From positions 516,347 through 580,346 of the forward strand of contig NZ_JAJBZH010000003.1 of NCBI RefSeq assembly GCF_020551945.1: a stretch of DNA of 64,000 nucleotides. The letters are read 5' to 3'. The position numbers and the translations under genes were made by a program. The notes below the pieces were generated by a model. It was not told the DNA's origin. It did not search any database and saw only the letters and a list, made by a program, of their open reading frames with translations. Of this stretch, positions 43,458 to 52,574 are shown one piece after another (position 1 is the stretch's first letter; every line of letters starts with the position of its first letter). Source of the DNA: Cellulosimicrobium marinum (GTDB lineage: Bacteria; Actinomycetota; Actinomycetes; Actinomycetales; Cellulomonadaceae).

Positions 43458-45274
43458 CGAATCCCCTCGAACGTCAGGGTCACGCCGTCGCCCAGGTCGG
43501 CGACGTCGCCGTCGACCACGAGCACCGGCTCCGACGGGTGCAGGCGGCGCGGGGGCTGGCCGGCGCGCAGGAGCGTCGTCCCGTTGGTCGTCGCCATGTC
43601 GCTCACGAGCACGTGCCAGCCCTCGAGCGTGATCTCCAGGTGGGAGCGCGAGATGTCCTGCTGCGGGCTGGGGACGGTCACGAGCCGCGGGAGGTCCGCG
43701 GCCTGCGTGCGCGGCGTCCGCGGGCGGCGCCCCACCACGACCCCGCGGTCGAGGTCGACGGTCTGGCCCGTGGAGACGGTGACCCGACCGAGCGGCGGGC
43801 GCAGGGCGAGCGCGGCGTCGCCCTCGAGCGGTGCGCCGCACAGCGCGCACGCCTCGCGCGACGGCGGGTTGGCGTGGCCCTGCGCGCACGTGCGCGCGAG
43901 GATCCGCTGGCCCGGACCGGGCGGCGTCTCGAACGAGGGCGTCCCGGGTGCGGGCGTCGCCACGGCACCCGTCCCGGAGACCGCGTACGGAGCGCTGTGG
44001 TCCGGCGCGGCGTCGAGCCGTGCCGAGTCGTCCTGGGCGGAGTCGTACGGCGAGGGGTCGGTCGGTGCCGTGCCGGACGGCTCGCCGGAGGCGTCGTCCG
44101 CGGTCGGCCCCGCGCCGGGCTGCTCGGCGGCGGCGCGCAGGTCCGCGATGGCCGAGGACAGGACGGTGTGGCCGTCGTGGTCGAGCCCGCCCGCGTCCTG
44201 TCCCGGCTGCTGTCCCGGCCGCTGTCCCGGCTGCTGGCCCGCACCCACGTCGTGCCCGGCGTCGAGCACGGACGAGAGGTCGTCGTCCACGCCGGCGGCA
44301 CGGTGGGCCGCGGCCGGCGTCGCCCCCGTCCACTCGCGCGGCACGCCCGCGATGAGGCCGTCCGACCCGGCCGCGGCCCCGGGAGACGGCGGCGTCGGCG
44401 GGGCGGGCGGGGCGGGGACCGGCGGGACCGGCCCCGCCGCGGCCTCGTCGCCGTGCTCGTCCTCGTCCGGCTCCTCCGCCCGCACCGCGGCGTCCTCGAC
44501 GGTCCGCATCACGGTCGAGCCCCACAGGTGCGCGTAGTCGTCGGCCGCGACCGGCGGCACGTCCAGCTCGTCGACGGGCGGCGGGGGCGAGGCGGCGAAG
44601 GTCTGGCCCTCCGGCCCCGGGGCGATCGTCTCCTCGGACGGCCGCAGGGTCGCCCCGAGCGGCACCACGGCGGGCGACGGTGACGCCTCCACGGGCTCGG
44701 CGGTCCGCTCCTCGCTCGGCTCCTCGGTCGGCTCCTCGGTCGGCTCCTCGGTCGGCTCGGCGGTCGAGCCCGCGGGCCCGACGGTGACCGGCTCCGGCCG
44801 CGGGGCGAGCTGCCACGCGACGGCGTCCGCGAGCACGACGGCGGACGTCAGCGGGAGCGAGGGCGCGTCGCCCAGGAGGGTCGTCCCGGCGGGCACGTCG
44901 AGCGGGTCGGTCGCCGTGCGCACGAGGAGCTCCACGACGTCGTCCACGACGCGCTCGGACCACGTGGTGACGTGCTCGCCGTCCACGTGGAGGCGCTGCC
45001 CGTCCTCGACCTCGAGGGTCACGCCCACCGCGCCGCGGACCGCGACGTGGGCGCGTCGCCCGGTGACCACCGCGACCGCGAACGGGGGGATGGTCCGCAG
45101 GCTCGACCCGAAGGCGCCCGTGAGGACCTGGAGGACCTCCACCACCCCCGGGTCCGTGCCGAGCTGGTCCCAGACCTGGTCCACGAGGGCGGTGTCGGCG
45201 CCGCCCGGCAGGACGACCGCGGCACCCCCTCGGACCAGGACGTGGGCGTCCCCCGCGACGTAGCGCAGCGTCAC
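43454..45274 (-). CDS. Zinc-ribbon/FHA domain protein
   Basis: A 606-residue soluble protein. Residues 1-160 are a conserved domain of unknown role (LRYVAGDAHVLVRGGAAVV). The middle (about 165-445) is disordered, with Glu/Pro/Thr repeats (EEPT units) and Gln/Pro/Gly repeats (GQQPGQRPG). A four-ligand zinc-finger-like motif follows (CAQGHANPPSREACALCG), then a C-terminal FHA domain (VVGRRPRTP, ISRSHLEITLEG, TNGTTL). FHA proteins dock phosphothreonines made by Hanks kinases such as the next gene product. It overlaps both neighbours by 4 nt. Probably a scaffold or regulator of the export locus. Confidence 0.85.
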   Translation of the reverse strand: MTLRYVAGDAHVLVRGGAAVVLPGGADTALVDQVWDQLGTDPGVVEVLQVLTGAFGSSLRTIPPFAVAVVTGRRAHVAVRGAVGVTLEVEDGQRLHVDGEHVTTWSERVVDDVVELLVRTATDPLDVPAGTTLLGDAPSLPLTSAVVLADAVAWQLAPRPEPVTVGPAGSTAEPTEEPTEEPTEEPSEERTAEPVEASPSPAVVPLGATLRPSEETIAPGPEGQTFAASPPPPVDELDVPPVAADDYAHLWGSTVMRTVEDAAVRAEEPDEDEHGDEAAAGPVPPVPAPPAPPTPPSPGAAAGSDGLIAGVPREWTGATPAAAHRAAGVDDDLSSVLDAGHDVGAGQQPGQRPGQQPGQDAGGLDHDGHTVLSSAIADLRAAAEQPGAGPTADDASGEPSGTAPTDPSPYDSAQDDSARLDAAPDHSAPYAVSGTGAVATPAPGTPSFETPPGPGQRILARTCAQGHANPPSREACALCGAPLEGDAALALRPPLGRVTVSTGQTVDLDRGVVVGRRPRTPRTQAADLPRLVTVPSPQQDISRSHLEITLEGWHVLVSDMATTNGTTLLRAGQPPRRLHPSEPVLVVDGDVADLGDGVTLTFEGIR

Positions 45275-46125
45275 GTCAAGCCCCCCATCTGCAGTCGGAC
45301 CTCCCTGGGCAGGGTGTCGTCGTCGATCGTCGAGTCCGTCGCGGGCAGCCGGTCGCGCGGAGCGGTGCTCCCGGCGCCCGTATCGTCCTGGACGCCCGTG
45401 GCGTCCACGACGACGACAGTGATGTTATCCCGGCCCCCGGCGACGATTGCCTCGTGCACCAGCCGTTCGGCGGCGCTCTGCGGGTCCGGGTGCTCGAGCA
45501 GGATCTCCGCGATCCGCTCGTCGGACAGCTCGCCCGTGAGCCCGTCGGAGCAGACGAGGACACGGTCGTGGCTCTCGATCGGCACGTACCAGAAGTCGGG
45601 CTGCGGCTCGTTGCGCGAGCCCAGGGCCCGGGTCACCACGTGGCGACGCGGGTGGGTCAGGGCCTCGCCCGCGGTGAGCAGACCGGCGTCGACCATCTCC
45701 TGGACCTCGGAGTGGTCCACGCTCACCTGGTCAAGCCGCCCGCCCGACAGGTGGTACGTGCGCGAGTCGCCCACGTTGAGCACGAGCCAGTACGGGTTGC
45801 CGTCCTGCTCGCTCACGGCGACGCCGCTCAGCGTCGTGCCTGCGCCGCGGCCGGGCTCGGTGACGATCGCCCGCACGTCGTCCTGCGCCGCGACGAGCCG
45901 CGCGCGCACGTCCTCGGGCCGCACGACGTCGAGGTCGGCGAGGGGACGCAGCGCCGCGATGGCGGTGGCGCTGGCGACCTCGCCTGCGTCGTGGCCCCCC
46001 ATGCCGTCGGCGACGAGGAAGACCGAGCGCGACACGAGGAAGCGGTCCTCGTTGAGCTGACGTCGGGCGCCGCGGTGCGACGCCGCGCCCCAGGAGAGGT
46101 GCACCTCGGTCTCCGGGCCGTTCAC
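45271..46125 (-). CDS. PP2C-family Ser/Thr phosphatase
   Basis: A 284-residue metal-dependent phosphatase (PstP-like catalytic domain, without a membrane span). Motifs in order: HRGARRQLNEDRF, FLVADGMGGHDAG (metal Asp), GAGTTLSGV, VLNVGDSRTYHL, VLVCSDGLTGEL and GGRDNITVVVVD. A 35-residue polar tail follows. GTG 46125 overlaps the upstream FHA-RDD stop. It should reverse the phosphorylation made by the membrane kinase of the same operon and so set the occupancy of the FHA domains. Confidence 0.94.
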   Translation of the reverse strand: MNGPETEVHLSWGAASHRGARRQLNEDRFLVSRSVFLVADGMGGHDAGEVASATAIAALRPLADLDVVRPEDVRARLVAAQDDVRAIVTEPGRGAGTTLSGVAVSEQDGNPYWLVLNVGDSRTYHLSGGRLDQVSVDHSEVQEMVDAGLLTAGEALTHPRRHVVTRALGSRNEPQPDFWYVPIESHDRVLVCSDGLTGELSDERIAEILLEHPDPQSAAERLVHEAIVAGGRDNITVVVVDATGVQDDTGAGSTAPRDRLPATDSTIDDDTLPREVRLQMGGLT

Positions 46126-47732
46126 GCGGCCCCCGGGTGCACGACGAGCCGGCGGTCGCCGACGTGGATCGTGGCCCCCACGGGGACGCGGACCCGCGCC
46201 CCCGGCTCGGCCACGCGCGGCGGCGCGCCCGGCGCGGACACCACCGTGCCGTTCGTCGAGCCCCTGTCCGTGAGCCACAGGCCGCCCGGGTCGACCCCCA
46301 GCTCGGCGTGCGTCTTGGACACGGACCGTGTCGGGTCGGCGACCGGCACGAGGATCCACCCGGCGTCGGGGGCCTGCGGGTTGCGTCCGACGAGCGCGGG
46401 CCCGTCGACGACGCGGCGCTCGCCGGACTCGAGCTCCAGGACGACCGTGACGACGGGCGCCGGGTCCATCGCACGGGCCTCCGCCACGCTCATGCGCGTG
46501 CTGTCCCACTCGGGGTCCTCCGGCTCGGCCGCGGGCTGCGCGGCGACCGGGGCCGGGGCCGGGGCCGGGGCCGGGGCCGGGGCCGGGGCCGGGGCGGGGG
46601 TCGGAGCCGGGGTCGGAGCGGCCGGGGCCGCGGGCGCGGACCCGGGCACGCCGGTGATCAGACCGCCGCCCCCGCCCGGCCCGGCGGGCGCCGACGGGAA
46701 GGCCCACGGGTCCGGCAGCGGAGCGGACGGGGCCGCGGTGCCCGGTGCCGCGGCGGGCGGGGCGAAGGCCGCCGGGTCCACGGGACGCGGTGCCGGGGTC
46801 GACGGCGCGTAGCCGCCGGGCGCGGGAGCGCCGGCCGCCGCAGGGGCCGAGGGCGGGGCGTACCCCGCCGGTCCGGGCTGGCCCGCCGACGAGGGGTAGC
46901 CCGGTGCCGAGGGGTAGCCCGGTGCCGAGGAGGCCGGCGGCACGAGCGAGGCGACGCCGTCGTGCCGGGCGGGTGCGGAGGTGCCCCGCGCGTCGACGAC
47001 GACCGCGCGTGCCGCCTTGTCGTGCCAGCCCTGACGGCGGCCCGAGGAGTCGAACGCCGGGCTCGCGACGACCAGCCACTGCCCCACGACGACGAGGCCG
47101 CCCGCCGCGACGACGAGCCAGCGCACGAGCGCCCGGCCGAAGCCGACGGGCGTGCGCGTGGTCAGGTCGAGCGTGCGGATCCCCGTCGCAAGGTTGCCGA
47201 GGGTCTTGCCCGTGCGTCCTTCCCAGAACGCGATGCCGAGCCACCACGCGAGCACGAGGACACCGGCCAGCGCGTAGACGACGAGGAGCTGGCCGAGGAT
47301 GGCGGACGCCTCCTCGGGGGTCACCTGCCGCGGTGCGCCCGTCAGCGGGACGCCGACGACCGCGACGCCGACCACCAGGACGATCGCGGCGAGCACGCCG
47401 ACCGCCCCCGCGTCGACGACGAAGGCCAGCACGCGGCGGCCCACCCCCGCGAACGGCGCCGCGGCGAGCGCCGGTGCGCCCGCGACCGGGGCGGGCAGCG
47501 CCGCCTTCTGCGTCGCGGCGTACACCTCGGGCTCCGTCGTCACGTCGGCGACGCCCGCCGGTGCGCCCTGCCACACGCCGCCGCTCGCTGCGGCCTGCAC
47601 GCCACCGAGCGGCCCCGACGGCGGCGCCGCGAGCGGCCGACCCGTCCGGGGGAACGGCTGCCCGCACACGGCGCAGAACGCCGATCCCGCCGACTGCGCG
47701 GAACCGCACGCGGCGCAGGTCACGTCCGTCAT
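46122..47732 (-). CDS. Zinc-ribbon, RDD and FHA domain membrane protein
   Basis: A 536-residue protein in one chain. An N-terminal zinc ribbon (CAACGSAQ, then CAVCGQPF), an RDD membrane domain (about 95-265, GVGRRVLAFVVDAGAVGVL and WEGRTGKTLGN), a long Pro/Ala/Gly linker with YPSAPGYPSS units and an (Ala-Pro) tract coded by GGGGCC repeats, and a C-terminal FHA domain (ALVGRNPQ, SVSKTHAELG, STNGTVV). ATG 47732 follows GGGAG. It would place an FHA module at the membrane. Start and stop overlap both neighbours. Confidence 0.88.
   Translation of the reverse strand: MTDVTCAACGSAQSAGSAFCAVCGQPFPRTGRPLAAPPSGPLGGVQAAASGGVWQGAPAGVADVTTEPEVYAATQKAALPAPVAGAPALAAAPFAGVGRRVLAFVVDAGAVGVLAAIVLVVGVAVVGVPLTGAPRQVTPEEASAILGQLLVVYALAGVLVLAWWLGIAFWEGRTGKTLGNLATGIRTLDLTTRTPVGFGRALVRWLVVAAGGLVVVGQWLVVASPAFDSSGRRQGWHDKAARAVVVDARGTSAPARHDGVASLVPPASSAPGYPSAPGYPSSAGQPGPAGYAPPSAPAAAGAPAPGGYAPSTPAPRPVDPAAFAPPAAAPGTAAPSAPLPDPWAFPSAPAGPGGGGGLITGVPGSAPAAPAAPTPAPTPAPAPAPAPAPAPAPAPVAAQPAAEPEDPEWDSTRMSVAEARAMDPAPVVTVVLELESGERRVVDGPALVGRNPQAPDAGWILVPVADPTRSVSKTHAELGVDPGGLWLTDRGSTNGTVVSAPGAPPRVAEPGARVRVPVGATIHVGDRRLVVHPGAA
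46549..46595. repeat. GGGGCC hexanucleotide repeat in coding DNA
   Basis: About eight near-perfect units of GGGGCC on the plus strand (template for this minus-strand gene) encode an Ala-Pro tract. Because units are 6 bp, changes in copy number keep the frame and only alter linker length. The G-rich strand can in principle form G-quadruplexes. Confidence 0.85.
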
Positions 47733-50221
47733 CGATCCACTCCCTCGTCCGTCGGCGCGCCCCTCGTCGGGCCCGCCGTCCCGGTCGGCGCCGTCGGGGG
47801 CCGACGGAACCACGACGTCCACCGTCCGCCGCCCGCCCTGGCGGTCCGGCCGGCCCGCACGGACCGCAGCGACAGGGCCGCGCGCAGCCGGGCGCGCCGG
47901 TTCACGGAGGAGCGTAGCCCGCCGACGACACCGTCGACGTCGGCCCAGAACGCCTCGATCTCCTGCTCGGTCGGCTCGCCCGCGCCGAACACCGTCGCGT
48001 CGGCGCGATGCGCGAGCGGGATCGTCGTGGTCGCGCCGAACGTCTGCGCGATCACGCCCGCGCCCTCACGCCGCGTCGCGCCCACCGGCACGGGCGTCCC
48101 GAGGTCGGTCGCGGCGTCGAGCACCTCGCGCCAGCCGCCGCTCACCCGGTCGACCGGACGCTCCGCCGCCCGGCGACGGGCGCGGCGTCGGGCCTTGTAC
48201 GCGAGGACGAGCACGATCGGCAGGGCCAGGAGCAGCAGCGGCACGGCGACGGCGACGCCGACGAGCACGACCGTGCCCCAGTCGAACCGCTCGCTGTCGG
48301 CCTTCTCGTCGTCCTCGTCGTCGACCTTCCCGGCCTCCGCCTCGGCGGGCTCCTCCGGCGGCTCCGGGTCCTCGAGGACGGGCGGCTTGGGCACCTGGAG
48401 GCTCTTCGGCTCCGGCTCGATCTTGTTGTCCTCGTCGGGGATCGCCGTCACCGGCACCCACCCGTAGCCCACGAACGGCACCTCGGCCCACGCGTGGACG
48501 TCGCCCCCGGTGGCCGTGAACGGCTCACCCGGCTCCAGCGGGTCCTTCTCGTCCGGGTAGAAGCCCATGACGACGCGCGCGGGGATCCCGGCCTGGTTCG
48601 CCATGAGGGCGAGCGCGACGGCGAACTGCTCGTCGTCGCCCACCATCTCGTCGTCGGCGAGCAGGGTGTCGATGCGCTCGGCCGAGTGGCCCGGGCGCGA
48701 GGGCGGCTGGTTCTCCAGGCCGCTCGAGAACACACCGCTCGCGACGAGCCCGTCGCGCAGCGCGAAGAGCTGCTCCACCGGGTCCGTCTCCTCGCCCATG
48801 AACTGCGCAGCCTTGCCGGCGAGCGCCGCGGGCAGCAGGCCCTTCTGCAGGGGCGGCACGGCGACCTGGTCGATCGCCCCCGCGCGCAGGTCCTCCTCCG
48901 TGGGCTCCGGACGCACGAGCGTGTCGAGCGTGTACGTGTCGCCGGGCTGCAGGCCCGCCGTCGTGAGCGCCGTCCCCGTCGTGGAGTTGTAGTACGTGCC
49001 CTCGGCGAGCTCGCGCGCCCGGTCCGACGTGTAGGTGATGCCGGCGAGGGTCCCCGCGTCGGGCACCCACACGCCCGCGTAGTCGCGGACCTCGACCTCC
49101 AGGGTCGTCGGCGTGCCCGTGGCCACGGTCGCGATCTCGTCGCCCGCCCTCGTGTACACGCCGGAGCCGGGCAGGCCGCTGGACGCGTCGTACACGACGC
49201 CGTTGTACGCGTCGAGCGTGGCGAGGCGCACCTTCGTGCCCGCGGGCAGCCCGCGGACGGTGAACAGCTCCGCCTCGTCGAGGTCCTTGGCGTACTTGCG
49301 GAACCCGGTGAGCGGGCTGACGTACTCGTGCAGGTCGAGCGGCGGGACGACGGTCTCGCGCAGGACCGTCCGCGGCTCGTCCGGCAGGAGCGCCGGCCCG
49401 GCGAACGCGGCCGCCACGCCGCCGACGGCGAGCATCGCCGCGCCCGTGCGGACCCGGTGCCACCACAGGCGGCGCGTCGCGGCCCGGCTCGCCTCCGTGG
49501 TGACCTGGTGGGCGCCCATCCGCGCGGCGGTGACCCGCCAGCTCGCCCAGAGCAGGCCGACGACGCCGAGCACGAGGCCCTGCGCCACGGGCGCGGCCGC
49601 GATCACCGTGCCGAGGAGGATGACGCCGACGAACGCCACGAGGACGGGCACGAGCGCCCAGGCCGCGTGCTTCGCACGCCACGCGACCGACCCGGCGACG
49701 AGCGCGGTCACGAGCAGGAGGAGGTACGGGACGACCGCGAGGTCCGGGAACGAGTGGAGCGGCGGGACCGTGGTCACGAACTCCTTCCACCCGGTCACCG
49801 CGCCGAGCAGCAGGTCCTGGACGGTCGTCAGGGACGGCACGACGCCGCCGATCGCGTCCGCGGGCAGCGCCAGCGCACCGCCGAACAGCACGTAGGCGAG
49901 GACGGCGACCGCGAGGACGGTGACCGCGGGCCAGCGGCGCCATGCGCCGAGCCACGCGACCGCGAGGCCCACCACGGCACCCCCGACGGCCGGGACGAGG
50001 TAGCCCGTCGACCCCCAGACGGGGCCGAGGCCGACGATCGTCGCACCGAGGACGACGAGGAGGGCGGCGGCGTCGACGGCGCCCGCCACGGTCAGCGCGC
50101 GGGGCCGCTCGGCGCCGCGCAGCCGGGTGGTGCCGCGGCGCGACGTCCCCGACGAGGGGGCGGCCGCGGTGCCCGCGGGGACGCGGCGCGAGCCGCGCGT
50201 CGTGGTGCTGGGGGCGCTCAT
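47729..50221 (-). CDS. Transglutaminase-like membrane protein lacking the catalytic Cys
   Basis: An 830-residue protein: five to eight N-terminal helices (to about residue 240), a large extracellular region, a transglutaminase-core domain near 470-560, a Glu/Asp-rich stretch, one span near 650-672 and a cytosolic tail. In active members of this family a Cys precedes EQFA; here the sequence is GDDEQFAVALALMANQAG, with Asp in its place. The His (HAWAEV) and the following GYGWVPV remain. It is therefore probably a binding rather than catalytic module. ATG 50221 overlaps the DUF58 stop by 1 nt. MoxR, DUF58 and transglutaminase genes commonly travel together. Confidence 0.85.
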   Translation of the reverse strand: MSAPSTTTRGSRRVPAGTAAAPSSGTSRRGTTRLRGAERPRALTVAGAVDAAALLVVLGATIVGLGPVWGSTGYLVPAVGGAVVGLAVAWLGAWRRWPAVTVLAVAVLAYVLFGGALALPADAIGGVVPSLTTVQDLLLGAVTGWKEFVTTVPPLHSFPDLAVVPYLLLLVTALVAGSVAWRAKHAAWALVPVLVAFVGVILLGTVIAAAPVAQGLVLGVVGLLWASWRVTAARMGAHQVTTEASRAATRRLWWHRVRTGAAMLAVGGVAAAFAGPALLPDEPRTVLRETVVPPLDLHEYVSPLTGFRKYAKDLDEAELFTVRGLPAGTKVRLATLDAYNGVVYDASSGLPGSGVYTRAGDEIATVATGTPTTLEVEVRDYAGVWVPDAGTLAGITYTSDRARELAEGTYYNSTTGTALTTAGLQPGDTYTLDTLVRPEPTEEDLRAGAIDQVAVPPLQKGLLPAALAGKAAQFMGEETDPVEQLFALRDGLVASGVFSSGLENQPPSRPGHSAERIDTLLADDEMVGDDEQFAVALALMANQAGIPARVVMGFYPDEKDPLEPGEPFTATGGDVHAWAEVPFVGYGWVPVTAIPDEDNKIEPEPKSLQVPKPPVLEDPEPPEEPAEAEAGKVDDEDDEKADSERFDWGTVVLVGVAVAVPLLLLALPIVLVLAYKARRRARRRAAERPVDRVSGGWREVLDAATDLGTPVPVGATRREGAGVIAQTFGATTTIPLAHRADATVFGAGEPTEQEIEAFWADVDGVVGGLRSSVNRRARLRAALSLRSVRAGRTARAGGGRWTSWFRRPPTAPTGTAGPTRGAPTDEGVDR

Positions 50222-51513
50222 CAGTCGTTCAGCCTCCGCAGGGCGAGCGGGAGCTCCCCGAGCTCCCCGATCGTCAGGACCACGAGCTCGGCGATCGCGT
50301 GCCGGCTCAGCGACGCGCCGGGGACGCACTGGATCGCCATGACCCGCACGTCCTGCGGCAGACGCGCGGACGCGGCGCGCAGCTCGGTCGGCGTCACGCG
50401 GGACCCGACGACGAACGCGACCACGGACGCGTCGGTGATGGTCGCGCCCGCGAGGCGGGCCACGTCGACGAGCGTCGCGCGCTGCGCGCTCGTGTCGACG
50501 CGGGCGAGGTCGTCGAGGAGGCGGGTCCGGTGGTCGCCGCGCAGGTTCCCGTCGTTGACGAGCACCGTGACGCCGCGGTCCTCCTTGATGGCCTGCAGCC
50601 CGAGGGAGCCGCACGCGCTCACGGCGAGCTCGAACTCGTCGTCGTGCGCGTAGTCCTCGGCACGGGTCGACAGCAGCACCGCGAGGTGCGAGCGGCGCGT
50701 CTCCTCGAACTGGCGCACCATGAGCTGGCCCGTGCGCGCGGTCGTCTTCCAGTGGATGTGGCGCCGGTCGTCGCCCGGCACGTAATCGCGCAGCGCGTGG
50801 AACGACACGTCGGAGTTCGAGATGTCCGTCGTCACACGGCCCTCGAGGTCCTTGAGGAACCCGGTCGACGACCCGGTGAGGTTCTTCACGCGCGGGTGGA
50901 CGAACAGCTCCTCGGGCTCGGTCCACACGACCTCGCGCCGCAACAGGCCCAGCGGGTCGGCCCGCACGGAGCGAACCGGACCCACCGAGATGACGGACCG
51001 GCGGTTCGTCGGGACCGTGAAGATCTCCTCGTGGTTCGCCCCCGGGCGCAGACGCGGGACGGGGAACGTCGCCATGCCCTGGCCGACCGGCAGCTCCATG
51101 ACCGAGGGCAGGAGGGGGCGCGACGACGCGTTCGTCACGTCGAGCCGACCCACCGCGCGGTCGCCGACCGTCACGCGCCGCTGCGCCAGGTCGAGGACCA
51201 CGCCGTACCGGAACCGGCCGAGCACGAAGACCACGGCCGCGAGCAGCGCGACCGTGAGCAGGACCGCGACGACGACGAGCTCCAGCCACGACAGCACCAG
51301 GCCGGCCCACCAGGCCCCGACGGCCGCGACGACCGTGACCCAGCCGAAGGGGCTCACCGCGGACGTCGCGGGCGCGAGCGGGCGCAGCGCGCGGCGCACC
51401 GACGCGGTGCCGCGCGACACGGCGTCGCCGACGGGTCGCAGGAGCCCGGCGCGCGCGGTCGACGGCGCGGTGCCGGCTGTCGCGCCGCCGGAGCGGGGGC
51501 GGGAGGCGTTCAT
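50221..51513 (-). CDS. DUF58 domain protein
   Basis: A 430-residue protein with two N-terminal membrane helices (about 44-90), an extracellular or cytosolic beta domain, and the DUF58 core near 220-265 (HALRDYVPGDDRRHIHWK, then MVRQFE). A VWA-like segment follows (LAVLLSTRAED). DUF58 proteins are partners of MoxR AAA+ ATPases, probably in assembly or activation of membrane or extracellular complexes. ATG 51513 follows GAGCAGG. The gene lies between moxR-like and transglutaminase-like genes. Confidence 0.9.
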   Translation of the reverse strand: MNASRPRSGGATAGTAPSTARAGLLRPVGDAVSRGTASVRRALRPLAPATSAVSPFGWVTVVAAVGAWWAGLVLSWLELVVVAVLLTVALLAAVVFVLGRFRYGVVLDLAQRRVTVGDRAVGRLDVTNASSRPLLPSVMELPVGQGMATFPVPRLRPGANHEEIFTVPTNRRSVISVGPVRSVRADPLGLLRREVVWTEPEELFVHPRVKNLTGSSTGFLKDLEGRVTTDISNSDVSFHALRDYVPGDDRRHIHWKTTARTGQLMVRQFEETRRSHLAVLLSTRAEDYAHDDEFELAVSACGSLGLQAIKEDRGVTVLVNDGNLRGDHRTRLLDDLARVDTSAQRATLVDVARLAGATITDASVVAFVVGSRVTPTELRAASARLPQDVRVMAIQCVPGASLSRHAIAELVVLTIGELGELPLALRRLND

Positions 51514-51556
51514 GGTCCTGCTCTCGGTACGGGTGCAGCGGGGACGGAGCGGCGGG

Positions 51557-52531
51557 TCAGGCGGAGCGACGCTCCTGCGGTGCCGCGACGTCGGCGAGGA
51601 GGCGGCCCAGCACGGCCTCGCTCGTCGCGCCCGCGAACTCCGCCTCCGGGTCGAGGACGAACCGGTGCGCCCACACCGGCTGCGCGAGCTCCTTGACGTC
51701 GTCCGGCAGCACGTAGTTGCGGCCGTGCGCCGCCGCCCACACCTTCGCGCAGCGCACGAGCGCGAGGGCGCCGCGGACGGACACCCCGACCCGCACCTCG
51801 GGCGCGTTGCGCGTCTCCTCCGCGAGGCGCGAGATGTACTCCAGGACGGCGCCGTCCACGTGGACGCGCGCCGCGAGCTCGGACATCTCCACGACCGCCT
51901 GGGTCGTGATGATCGCCTGGAGCGTCTTGCTGCGGTCGCGCACGGCCGCACCGGACAGGATCTCCACCGTGGACGCGTGGTCGGGGTACCCGAGCGACGT
52001 CTTCATGAGGAAGCGGTCGAGCTGGGCCTCGGGCAGGCGGTACGTGCCCGCCTGCTCGATGGGGTTCTGCGTCGCGATGACCATGAACGGCCGGCCGACG
52101 TCGTGGCCGACGCCGTCGACGGTGACCCGCCCCTCCTCCATGACCTCCAGCAGCGCCGACTGCGTCTTCGGCGAGGCACGGTTGATCTCGTCGGCGAGGA
52201 CGATCGACGCGAAGATCGGGCCCTGGTGGAACTCGAACCTGCCCGACTTCTGGTCGTAGATCGTCACACCCGTGACGTCGGACGGCAGCAGGTCCGGCGT
52301 GAACTGGATGCGGCTGTTCGTGCCCTGCACGCTCGCGGCGAGGGCGCGCGCGAGCGACGTCTTGCCCGTGCCCGGCGCGTCCTCGAGGAGGATGTGCCCC
52401 TCGGACAGCATGCAGGTGAGCGTCAGGCGCACGACGTGCGCCTTGCCCAGCACCGCCTGGCCGACGTTGCCGACGAGGCGGTCGAAGGTCTGAGCGAACC
52501 AGGCGGCCTGCTCCGGGGTCATCGTGCTCAT
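51557..52531 (-). CDS. MoxR-family AAA+ ATPase
   Basis: A 324-residue AAA+ chaperone-like ATPase. Walker A EDAPGTGKTSLA near residue 50, Walker B IVLADEINRASPKTQ near 110, sensor 1 FMVIATQNPIEQAGTY near 148, and the C-terminal lid with VGVSVRGALALVRCAK. MoxR proteins remodel or load cofactors into VWA-domain partners; here DUF58 is adjacent. It follows the giant surface protein gene by 43 nt. The full family length is present and motifs are intact. Confidence 0.95.
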   Translation of the reverse strand: MSTMTPEQAAWFAQTFDRLVGNVGQAVLGKAHVVRLTLTCMLSEGHILLEDAPGTGKTSLARALAASVQGTNSRIQFTPDLLPSDVTGVTIYDQKSGRFEFHQGPIFASIVLADEINRASPKTQSALLEVMEEGRVTVDGVGHDVGRPFMVIATQNPIEQAGTYRLPEAQLDRFLMKTSLGYPDHASTVEILSGAAVRDRSKTLQAIITTQAVVEMSELAARVHVDGAVLEYISRLAEETRNAPEVRVGVSVRGALALVRCAKVWAAAHGRNYVLPDDVKELAQPVWAHRFVLDPEAEFAGATSEAVLGRLLADVAAPQERRSA

Positions 52532-52574
52532 GGGTGTTCCGTCTCTCCTGAGGTCGTGGTGTGGCGGTCGCCGG

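Noticed and set aside
46549-46595. Short tandem repeat as a CRISPR array
   Set aside because: Units are 6 bp without spacers and lie in coding DNA.
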